Source: UBA6168 sp031426435 (GTDB taxonomy: Bacteria > Bacteroidota > Bacteroidia > Chitinophagales > Saprospiraceae). Taken from it: a DNA stretch of 5,766 nucleotides. The notes below the pieces were generated by a model. It searched no databases and was not told the DNA's origin. It saw only the letters and a list, made by a program, of their open reading frames with translations. Shown here one piece after another: positions 1 through 4,927 of the stretch. Every line of letters starts with the position of its first letter. Position 1 is the first letter of the stretch. Where the stretch lies: the NCBI GenBank assembly GCA_031426435.1, contig JANPLH010000358.1:1-5766 (forward strand), written 5' to 3'. Both the position numbers and the translations under genes were made by a program.

Positions 1-14
1 GTCAGGTTTTTCAT
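1..14 (-). CDS. Possible start of a further minus-strand gene, cut by the window edge
   Basis: Read on the minus strand, positions 14 to 1 give ATG AAA AAC CTG AC, which encodes Met-Lys-Asn-Leu and then probably Thr. The barrel gene at 1030-1638 starts with the same four residues, and this is a usual beginning for a Bacteroidota signal peptide. The direction matches the two barrel genes to the right, so a third exported protein is plausible. Only four full codons are visible, and no clear TAnnTTTG element is seen upstream. The assignment rests on position and the start motif alone. Confidence 0.3.
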
Positions 15-220
15 AAACAGTCAGAATGTTTTAAAGGTGATTAAAGCGGGGTTTTATGCTCCGCAATTTGTGGGCAATGCGCTGCCCTTCTCCATCGCAT
101 GTTCATGTAGAAATGCGGGCTGTGGATTAATTTCAGTCACATGATTTTGGTAAAAGACAGCGTAATTTCAGATTGTTCAGTGATTTACCGAACTCCGAAA
201 TCGTACATCCCGTAACCGCT
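15..220. other. Non-coding gap left of the first barrel gene
   Basis: I see no supported gene here. Two small inverted repeats are present. GCGGGG (46-51) can pair with CTCCGC (59-64), with one G-U pair, only in a plus-strand transcript. GGGCA (72-76) pairs with TGCCC (83-87) around a 6-nt loop on either strand. Neither is followed by a T-run in the direction of the minus-strand genes, so neither is a convincing terminator. The phased short repeats seen in the other gaps are absent. Confidence 0.5.
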
Positions 221-838
221 TCAATCATCCCAACGGTCGTTGTTGCGGCCAAAGGCACCGATGCGAAAGGTGAGCGATGCTGTCATCGTTTGGAAGTCCT
301 TCGGGTCAAAGCTGGGCGATTCGGCCAAGCCGTTCATGAAGCGGTAGCCCACCGCTGCGCCGATGCGGAACCAACGGAAGACATTGACTTCAAGGCCAGC
401 TTCGGGGGTCAAGGCGAAGAACGTGTCCTCGTAATCGGGTTCGTTGGCGTCGAAGTCAATGTTCACTGCACCCCAGCCCGCCTTCACGCTGCTGAAGAAG
501 TGGACGACCTCGTGTTGCGGAGCAACATAGCCGAGCCAAAAGCCGCCATGCCCCATATCCAATTGGTCGAAATCTTCGTTGATGACCCGGTCGTAGTCAA
601 CTGTACCAAGACCGTAGCCGCCGATGAAAAAATCGCCAGCGATAAGGCCAATGCCGCCACCGGTGGCTGAGGTCAGGTTGTGCTTGAAGTCGCTGTATTC
701 AACGATGGGGCTAACAAAGAAGCCCACCCGTCGGCTGCGGCTGAAAAGGGTTTCGTCCTGGTTGCCGCCGTTCCAGCGTTGTGCAAAGATTTGCGAAGCA
801 AAACATGCGAAAAGGACTATGAAGATTGATTTTTTCAT
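221..838 (-). CDS. Small outer-membrane beta-barrel protein, paralogue of the upstream gene
   Basis: This is a 205-residue exported protein of unassigned function. Residues 1-20 form a signal peptide (Lys-Lys, a hydrophobic stretch, ending Phe-Ala-Gln). The mature part alternates aromatic/hydrophobic and polar residues and is rich in Gly, as in small outer-membrane barrels: a GGYGLGT strand at about 73-79, HGGFWLGY at 97-104, SVKAGWG at 117-123, TPEAGLEVNVF at 144-154, and a final strand TASLTFRIGAF at 186-196. A short acidic tail ending WDD follows. The same landmarks occur in the same order in the protein at 1030-1638, so the pair is a tandem duplication. I chose the ATG at 838 because a complete signal peptide begins there. 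The frame stays open to 961, but that extension reads through a 9-nt repeat and would put non-signal sequence ahead of the signal peptide. The C-terminal barrel strand is not at the very end, unlike classical porins. Confidence 0.85.
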   Translation of the reverse strand: MKKSIFIVLFACFASQIFAQRWNGGNQDETLFSRSRRVGFFVSPIVEYSDFKHNLTSATGGGIGLIAGDFFIGGYGLGTVDYDRVINEDFDQLDMGHGGFWLGYVAPQHEVVHFFSSVKAGWGAVNIDFDANEPDYEDTFFALTPEAGLEVNVFRWFRIGAAVGYRFMNGLAESPSFDPKDFQTMTASLTFRIGAFGRNNDRWDD

Positions 839-847
839 TGTTGATAA

Positions 848-901
848 AGTTTTGATTTTGAAATAGTTTATAAGGTTTAGTGGGTTTAGGAGGTTTAGAC
901 A
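848..901 (-). repeat. 9-nt phased repeat in the leader of the first barrel gene
   Basis: On the plus strand GTTTA recurs at 866, 875, 884 and 893, exactly 9 nt apart, giving four units of the type GTTTAGNNG (CTAAACC on the coding strand). Two weaker T-rich units at 848 and 857 keep the phase. The array ends about 10 nt before the ATG at 838, so it would lie in the leader of that gene or overlap its promoter. Because 9 is a multiple of 3, the array reads as an open frame (Leu-Asn-Pro/Leu), which explains the spurious N-terminal extension of the downstream gene. Confidence 0.7.
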
Positions 902-930
902 GGGGGGTGATTTTGGGCAAAAAAGCAGCA

Positions 931-945
931 TGCTACGCAGTAGCA
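931..945 (-). terminator. Hairpin followed by a T-run, possible terminator
   Basis: TGCTAC and GTAGCA form a perfect 6-bp stem around a 3-nt loop. On the minus strand six T residues follow a few bases after the stem (complement of the A-run at 919-924). It lies about 85 nt past the stop of the barrel gene at 1030-1638 and before the leader of the next. A terminator or attenuator between the two genes is possible, but the gap between stem and T-run is longer than ideal. Confidence 0.35.
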
Positions 946-966
946 ATTGGTTTTTTTGCATAAAAC

Positions 967-991
967 TTGATTACAGGATTTTTTTAATCAA
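967..991 (-). terminator. 7-bp inverted repeat with a short T-run on the minus strand
   Basis: TTGATTA (967-973) and TAATCAA (985-991) are exact inverted copies around an 11-nt spacer. On the minus strand the stem is followed by GTTTT. The stem is A/T-rich and the T-run short, so termination would be weak at best. It sits in the 191-nt gap between the two barrel genes. Confidence 0.3.
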
Positions 992-1010
992 AGCAGTTAA
1001 ACTCAATTCA

Positions 1011-1025
1011 GCAGTCCCTGACTGC
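1011..1025 (-). terminator. Perfect 6-bp hairpin just after a stop codon
   Basis: GCAGTC and GACTGC pair perfectly around CCT/AGG, starting 4 nt past the stop of the barrel gene at 1030-1638. No T-run follows, so RNA 3'-end protection or pausing is as likely as intrinsic termination. The GCAGTC core also appears in the heptad array at 3509-3608, so this may be a reduced copy of the same repeat family. Confidence 0.35.
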
Positions 1026-1029
1026 CTAC

Positions 1030-1638
1030 TCAATCGTTGTTGTTCCAATCATCATCCCCGAAGCCGCCGAAGCGCAAAGTTAACGTGGCGCCGAAGCTGG
1101 AGAGGTCGTCGTTCTTGAAGCCGCCGATGCCATCGAAACCATTGACCCAACGGTAGGAGGCCGTGGCTGCGATGCGGAAAAAGGAAAACACATTCACCTC
1201 CAAGCCCAACTCTGGCGTGGTGACGAAGATACTGCTGCGTTCGGAGTCAAGTTCTTTTTCGTCAAAGCCAGTGAGTTTGTAATTGGCTTTGCCCCAGCCC
1301 AGTTTCACGGAGGTGTAGGGGTGTACGACTTTGTGCTGCATCGGAGTGTAGCCAATCCAGAAGCCCCCGTGTTTAAATTTCAGGGACTCTTCGCCAAGCG
1401 TATTGTCGAGGCTAAAATTGGCCGTACCCATACCGTAGCCGCCGAGGTAAAAGTCGTTGAGCACGAGCGCACCGCCGCCGCCGCTTATTACTTCCACATC
1501 TTTATTAAGGTTGGTGTATTCGATGATGGGCGCTCCCCAGCCGCCGATGCGGTCCAAGTCGCTAAACATGGTCTCGTCTTTTTGAGCAAAAACGGCTGTT
1601 GCTGCAAGCAAAAAACAGAAGGCAATTAAGTTTTTCAT
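1030..1638 (-). CDS. Small outer-membrane beta-barrel protein, paralogue of the downstream gene
   Basis: This is a 202-residue exported protein. Residues 1-19 are a signal peptide ending VFAQ, followed by KDETMFSDLDRIGGWGAP, which matches the DETLFS...P region of the paralogue at 221-838. Further shared landmarks are GGYGMGT (66-72), HGGFWIGY (90-97), the QHKVVH motif (101-106), SVKLGWG (110-116), TPELGLEVNVF (141-151) and a final strand ATLTLRFGGF (184-193), ending in an acidic/Asn tail. The pattern is that of a small 8-10 strand outer-membrane barrel; I cannot name a function. I chose the ATG at 1638 because it starts directly at the signal peptide. An in-frame ATG at 1662 adds eight residues made of three 8-nt repeat units. 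The gene lies 107 nt after the STN-domain gene on the same strand, and the whole gap is an octad repeat without a recognisable promoter, so co-transcription is possible. Confidence 0.85.
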   Translation of the reverse strand: MKNLIAFCFLLAATAVFAQKDETMFSDLDRIGGWGAPIIEYTNLNKDVEVISGGGGALVLNDFYLGGYGMGTANFSLDNTLGEESLKFKHGGFWIGYTPMQHKVVHPYTSVKLGWGKANYKLTGFDEKELDSERSSIFVTTPELGLEVNVFSFFRIAATASYRWVNGFDGIGGFKNDDLSSFGATLTLRFGGFGDDDWNNND

Positions 1639-1742
1639 TATTTCATTGTTGAATGGCTTCATGGTTTCATTGCTTCATTGTTTCACTGTTATCCTGCAAC
1701 CGTGTAGCAATGCAACCGTGTAGCAATGAATCCTTGAAGCCA
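1631..1742 (-). repeat. 8-nt phased repeat filling the gap and including a start codon
   Basis: Fourteen consecutive 8-nt steps can be laid out from 1631 to 1742. On the coding strand, units near the gene read ATGAAACA, ATGAAGCA, ATGAAACC and ATGAAGCC; those farther away read TTGCTACA and CGGTTGCA, alternating. Most units end in CA, and the phase is never lost. The barrel gene's own ATG is the first position of the last unit (ATGAAAAA), and the array stops 3 nt short of the STN gene's TAA. The units are degenerate, which suggests an old array that has drifted or several overlapping expansions. Confidence 0.8.
1695..1726. repeat. Exact 16-bp tandem duplication
   Basis: TGCAACCGTGTAGCAA occurs twice with no spacer and no mismatch, and TG continues into a third partial copy. 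Each copy is two 8-nt units of the larger phased array. Perfect identity in an otherwise degenerate array points to a recent duplication. Confidence 0.95.
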
Positions 1743-1745
1743 TAT

Positions 1746-3503
1746 TTAAAACCTAAACCCAGCGTTCACCCCCACCCATGCTTTTAGGTTGGTGTTGGCA
1801 TTCAGGTCTTCGTCTATCAAGGTATAAGGCACTACAGGGGAGCGGATGATTCCAGTTTCGGCGTTGCGAAGTTGCGATATCATCACGTTGGCTGTGGGGC
1901 CGAGGAAGAAGCCCACGCTGCTTCCCAACTGGTAGTTCCACACCCAACGAAACTGGCCGATGCTGTTTAGGGTATTCGTCCAAGGCTCGTTTTCACTGAT
2001 GTGCATGGCCATCAGTTCCCAGTTCAAAGTGCTACGTTTAGACAGCTTTGAAACCTTGCCGATTCCGTAGCCGATTCCCCAGATGTATGAGCCGTCGCCC
2101 GGCGGAACCCTCGCTCCTACATGAAAGATGTTGTAAAATCTATTTGCCCCTAGTTTGAGTTGAAAATTTCCGTGCAAAATTTCACTTCCGTAAATCTCAA
2201 ATTTGTTGTAGCCTCGTTTTACGATGTTTATGAGCGCAATGGGCACCCCGCTAACGGTGTCTGAAATATTGATGAGGCCAATCTGGAGGCCCCGCATATT
2301 GCCCCTCGCCCGATTGAAAGTGCCAAATTGGCCCACTTGTACATCGTTGGCATTGTTGAACAAACTGCTTATCTGGAACTTGGTATTGCCTCTACTTAGG
2401 TTAAAGACGCCCGCCGCCTGCCATTTTGAATTGCCCCGGCTGCGGTTGAAGCCCCCAGCTGCCTGAAATTTGGAATCACCGCCAGTTTTGTTGAAAAGGC
2501 CGGAGGCTTGCAGCGCCCGTGCATTGCCGCCCACTACATTGAAAAGGCCCGAGGCTTGCATCCCGGTCACGTTGCCCCGCACCATGTTGGCGAAGCCAGC
2601 GGCTTGGGCGGCTTCGGCGTTGTTGGCGTAATTAACGACGCCCGCCGCTTGGAAGCCTCTCGTGGTGCCGCCCGCATAATTGAAAATGCCGCCGAACTGC
2701 GTCCCGGTCATGTCGTGGTTCACCCTATTGCCGAGGCCCGCCACCTGAAATCCCCGCATATCGTGCCTTACCATGTTGATGCCGCCACCGATTTCCATGC
2801 CGTTCACGCCACCGTTCACGCCCCAGAGCAGGTTCAGGGAGAGGTTGTTGGAGACGTCATCGCTGTTACGGGTATTGGTGCCGATGAACGGCAAAACGGA
2901 GACTTGCGCTACCCGTTTTTCCGTGGAGGGACGGCGGTTCCAGTTGCCAGTCTGATAGCGCCATTTTTCAAAATTGAGCAGGGTTTGGTCGAATGGGTGT
3001 GTGCTTTCGTTGCTGCTAATTGGCTGTGCATCAGGCGTTTGCAAAGCAGCAACAGAATCGAAGGCGGGCGAAGAAAGCATTGGCAGTTCTTCCTGTTTTA
3101 CCAGTACCGTGGTCTGTTCAGGTGGTGCCTCAGGTTCGGGGGTCCGCTTTTTAGGAGAGCTTTGCTTGCTGCTCGTGGGCTTGCTGATGATCTTGGTGGG
3201 GTCGTTGCGCAGCACGATATGGTTGCCGACTAGCATATAGCTGACATTGACATCCTCAAAAAGCCTGTCGAGCGCTGCGGCCAATGGCATGTCCGTCGCC
3301 TTGGCGCTGATTCGCTGCCGGACGTTGACCTGCTCGGTGCTGTAAGAAAACGGGATTTGGTAACGCTGCGTGAGGTCGGTAAGGGCTTCTTTCAGGCGGG
3401 TGTTGCTGTACTCAAACGTGACTTTTTTGGTTAAAACGCCAGTTTGCGCCAATAGGCCGTTGGCAAGTAGGAATAATAGGTAGATTGATATGATTGGCCT
3501 CAT
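1746..3503 (-). CDS. STN-domain surface protein with LA_2272-like repeats and barrel-like C-terminus
   Basis: This is a 585-residue exported protein. Residues 1-20 are a signal peptide ending LLAQ. Residues about 26-99 match an STN domain: VTFEYSNTRLKEALTDL, then QIPFSYS, then MPLAAALDRLFEDVNVSYMLVGNHIVL. In TonB-dependent receptors and secretins this domain takes part in periplasmic signalling or docking. A Pro/Ser/Lys/Glu-rich linker spans about 101-170. Residues about 221-430 hold roughly 13 repeats of 15-16 residues with consensus (F/L/W)QAAGLFNxxxGNxxG, resembling, from memory, the LA_2272 family of surface-repeat proteins. Residues 431-585 look like a barrel-type C-terminus: alternating strands, ending GVNAGFRF with a terminal Phe. 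No TonB plug domain is visible and the length is well below that of a SusC-type receptor. The gene follows the fecR-like gene by 123 nt. I infer an outer-membrane location and possible contact with FecR through the STN domain; the ligand is unknown. Confidence 0.8.
   Translation of the reverse strand: MRPIISIYLLFLLANGLLAQTGVLTKKVTFEYSNTRLKEALTDLTQRYQIPFSYSTEQVNVRQRISAKATDMPLAAALDRLFEDVNVSYMLVGNHIVLRNDPTKIISKPTSSKQSSPKKRTPEPEAPPEQTTVLVKQEELPMLSSPAFDSVAALQTPDAQPISSNESTHPFDQTLLNFEKWRYQTGNWNRRPSTEKRVAQVSVLPFIGTNTRNSDDVSNNLSLNLLWGVNGGVNGMEIGGGINMVRHDMRGFQVAGLGNRVNHDMTGTQFGGIFNYAGGTTRGFQAAGVVNYANNAEAAQAAGFANMVRGNVTGMQASGLFNVVGGNARALQASGLFNKTGGDSKFQAAGGFNRSRGNSKWQAAGVFNLSRGNTKFQISSLFNNANDVQVGQFGTFNRARGNMRGLQIGLINISDTVSGVPIALINIVKRGYNKFEIYGSEILHGNFQLKLGANRFYNIFHVGARVPPGDGSYIWGIGYGIGKVSKLSKRSTLNWELMAMHISENEPWTNTLNSIGQFRWVWNYQLGSSVGFFLGPTANVMISQLRNAETGIIRSPVVPYTLIDEDLNANTNLKAWVGVNAGFRF
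2214..2843 (-). repeat. Tandem 45-48 bp coding repeats in the STN-domain gene
   Basis: This segment encodes residues about 221-430. Most units are 15 or 16 codons. DNA similarity is high in places: a 22-nt stretch beginning TTGAAAAGGC at 2491 recurs 48 nt later at 2539 with a single change. Such near-identity allows unequal recombination, so the number of units may vary between strains. The first two units (about 221-251) and the last two (about 406-430) are the most diverged. Confidence 0.8.
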
Positions 3504-3508
3504 TTCCT

Positions 3509-3608
3509 CAGTTGGCAGTTCGACAGTTGACAGTCAGTTAGCAGTCTTATAAGTTCAGCAGTCAGGCCCAATTTCGTAGTCCCTTACTGCCAACTGCTAA
3601 CTGCCAAC
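3509..3608. repeat. Heptad repeat in inverted arms between fecR-like and STN genes
   Basis: CAGT recurs at 3509, 3516, 3524, 3531, 3535 and 3542, mostly 7-8 nt apart, as CAGTTGG/CAGTTAG-type units. The opposite orientation appears at 3586-3608 as ACTGCCA/ACTGCTA units. The arms match as inverted repeats: GTTGGCAGTT (3511-3520) against 3599-3608, and CAGTTAGCAGT (3535-3545) against 3593-3603, both perfect. The array occupies nearly all of the 123-nt gap, ending 5 nt before the STN start codon. In RNA it could fold in alternative registers; it lacks a T-run for termination. Confidence 0.75.
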
Positions 3609-3626
3609 GGTTCACCCCTTCTGGTC

Positions 3627-4655
3627 TTACTGGCATCCTTTGCCGCTCAGTACATACCGCCCGTCCGTTTTGGAAAACTCAAAGCCGATGGTTGTGCCGA
3701 TGACGGTCAGGATAGCATCCAAGTCCAGTTGCTCGCCCCCTTGGGGTTCAAAAGCAGTTGTGGTCGTGTAGGGGCATTCGAGCAGGGCCGGGTTCGATGC
3801 TTCTATACCAACGCCGAAATAACGCTCCAACGCTGCAACAACTTGTGATAATTTTTCATCGTCGAAAGAAAGTTTCTGCGTTTTCCATGCGTCGGCGTTC
3901 TCCTGCTCACGGAATGCCATTTCAACTTTTTGTGCTGGTTTGTCAAAAACGCCTGTCTCCCCGGGCGCAAGGAAGACGGGCTTTAGCTTGGATTTGTTAC
4001 TGGCCAGTGCCACTTTCCCAGTCTTCACGGTCACTTCGATTTTGTCCTCAGACGGGTAGGCCCTCACATTGAACGAGGTGCCCAAGACCGTCGTCACCGC
4101 CTCGCCGCTCGTGATTTCAAAGGGCCGCTCCACCAGCCGCTCCACCTCGAAAAACGCCTCGCCCTCTAAGTTTACATGACGCTGCGCAAAACGGGGGTCA
4201 TAGGTCAACCTGGAGTTTTCGTTGAGCCAGACGTGACTGCTGTCGGGCAGCATGATGGCCTTTTTCTCGTGGTCAAGTGTCTGTATTTCAACGAATTGTG
4301 GCTGCTGCGCAACGGGCGAACGGTTCATCCACCAAAGCCCTGCGCCAATAGCAAGCAAAACTGCGGCGGCTACGCTCCAGCGGCGCACCATTTTCGACAA
4401 ATGGACAATTTTCGCAGCCGGGCGTTCCGTGGCAATGGCTGTGTCCACCTTTGCCCATGCTGCGCCAAGGTCTGCCTCGAAGGGGCTGGTGGCAGCGCCC
4501 TCGGTCATAGTCCATGCCTGCGTCCATTCTTCGAAATGGGTTTGATGGTCGGCGTTGGCGTCCGTCCAGGCAAACAAATCGTGCTCCTCGGCTGGACTGG
4601 TCTGCCCAGCGAGGTACTTTGCTGCAAGTGTTGAATATTTGTCTAAATGCTCCAA
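3627..4655 (-). CDS. FecR-family anti-sigma/regulatory membrane protein
   Basis: This is a 342-residue inner-membrane regulator. Residues 1-85 are a cytoplasmic part with the usual FecR opening (YLAGQTSPAEEHDLFAW, 14-30). A single membrane helix lies at about 93-110 (WSVAAAVLLAIGAGLWWM). A periplasmic FecR domain spans about 123-217, with LPDSSHVWLNENSRLTYDP, then LEGEAFFEV, GTSFNVRAY and VTVKTGKVAL. A DUF4974-like C-terminus spans about 261-337 (LSFDDEKLSQVVAALERYFGV...). In known systems such proteins hold an ECF sigma factor and respond to the STN domain of an outer-membrane receptor. The start is TTG at 4655: an in-frame TAG lies at 4668-4670, no ATG or GTG lies between, and the first internal Met (residue 50) would remove the conserved N-terminus. 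No sigma-factor gene adjoins it, as the upstream gene is a divergent hydrolase. The next gene carries an STN domain, which supports a signalling pair. Confidence 0.88.
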   Translation of the reverse strand: MEHLDKYSTLAAKYLAGQTSPAEEHDLFAWTDANADHQTHFEEWTQAWTMTEGAATSPFEADLGAAWAKVDTAIATERPAAKIVHLSKMVRRWSVAAAVLLAIGAGLWWMNRSPVAQQPQFVEIQTLDHEKKAIMLPDSSHVWLNENSRLTYDPRFAQRHVNLEGEAFFEVERLVERPFEITSGEAVTTVLGTSFNVRAYPSEDKIEVTVKTGKVALASNKSKLKPVFLAPGETGVFDKPAQKVEMAFREQENADAWKTQKLSFDDEKLSQVVAALERYFGVGIEASNPALLECPYTTTTAFEPQGGEQLDLDAILTVIGTTIGFEFSKTDGRYVLSGKGCQ

Positions 4656-4749
4656 ATGAAAATGGTTCTAAATTATGCGATGCTGGCAAGAATCGTTTAC
4701 CCCTATTCACGGGGCAAGGTTTTTGAAAAGTTTAGCTTTTCGGCATTAA

Positions 4750-4782
4750 AACGTCGGCAGGGTTGTGAACCCTGCCGACGTT
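4750..4782. repeat. Perfect 15-bp palindrome with 3-nt loop
   Basis: AACGTCGGCAGGGTT (4750-4764) and AACCCTGCCGACGTT (4768-4782) are exact inverted copies around GTG. The G/C-rich stem would fold strongly in RNA from either strand. It lies between the candidate fecR-like promoter and the TTG start, so it would be in that gene's 5' leader; it is upstream of the hydrolase promoter. It looks like a REP-type intergenic element or a bidirectional hairpin. A smaller inverted repeat, GAAAAG/CTTTTC at 4725-4741, lies next to it, and CCCC/GGGG at 4700-4714 beyond that. Confidence 0.9.
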
Positions 4783-4802
4783 GGGTAAACCCCATTGCGG
4801 AG

Positions 4803-4829
4803 CAAAAGTAAAAACAGCGATTGACCAAA
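4803..4829 (-). promoter_or_regulatory. Candidate promoter for the fecR-like gene
   Basis: On the minus strand TACTTTTG (4810-4803) fits the Bacteroidota -7 element TAnnTTTG. A TTTG (4829-4826) lies 15 bp upstream, slightly closer than the usual 17-19 bp for a -33 element. Transcription would start near 4796 and leave a leader of about 140 nt containing the palindrome at 4750-4782. Confidence 0.45.
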
Positions 4830-4833
4830 GTCA
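4822..4833. promoter_or_regulatory. Small inverted repeat between divergent promoters
   Basis: TGAC (4822-4825) and GTCA (4830-4833) flank CAAA. The element covers the candidate -33 TTTG of the minus-strand promoter and ends one base before that of the plus-strand promoter. A shared operator is possible, but a 4-bp half-site is short enough to arise by chance. Confidence 0.25.
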
Positions 4834-4834
4834 T

Positions 4835-4863
4835 TTTGTCATTGGTTTATTCGGCTAATTTTG
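4835..4863 (+). promoter_or_regulatory. Candidate promoter for the hydrolase gene
   Basis: TTTG (4835-4838) and TAATTTTG (4856-4863) match the Bacteroidota -33 TTTG and -7 TAnnTTTG elements, with a 17-bp spacer. Transcription would start near 4870, giving a leader of about 54 nt. The A-rich stretch before 4910 is typical of translation starts in this phylum, which makes little use of Shine-Dalgarno pairing. Confidence 0.6.
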
Positions 4864-4909
4864 CGGCGCTATTGTTTCAGCCAACATCAAATCTAACAAA
4901 ACGCACAAA

Positions 4910-4927
4910 ATGAGGCACTGCACATGA
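4910..4927 (+). CDS. Possible 5-codon leader ORF overlapping the hydrolase start
   Basis: ATG AGG CAC TGC ACA TGA encodes Met-Arg-His-Cys-Thr. Its TGA overlaps the hydrolase ATG in an ATGA arrangement, the classic layout for translational coupling. The A-rich sequence AACAAAACGCACAAA directly upstream suits initiation here better than the sequence directly before 4924. It may be chance, since a 5-codon ORF is easily found. No regulatory peptide family is recognised. Confidence 0.3.
   Translation: MRHCT

Noticed and set aside
173..670. Plus-strand open frame of 165 codons
   Set aside because: It is antisense to the barrel gene at 221-838, which has a signal peptide, a close paralogue and barrel-type strands. 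The plus-strand product has no recognisable motif.
839..961. N-terminal extension of the first barrel protein from an ATG at 961
   Set aside because: The extension translates a 9-nt repeat and would place 41 residues ahead of an intact signal peptide.
2508..3233. Plus-strand open frame of 241 codons with repeated His-rich segments
   Set aside because: It lies opposite the repeat region and linker of the STN-domain gene. Its internal repetition is a mirror of those repeats, and it has no plausible start context or domain.
3509..3608. CRISPR array
   Set aside because: The units are 7 nt, there are no 25-40 nt repeats with unique spacers, and no cas genes are present.
4176..4634. Plus-strand open frame opposite the fecR-like gene
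   Set aside because: The minus-strand frame has clear FecR and DUF4974-like motifs and a membrane helix; the plus-strand frame has none.
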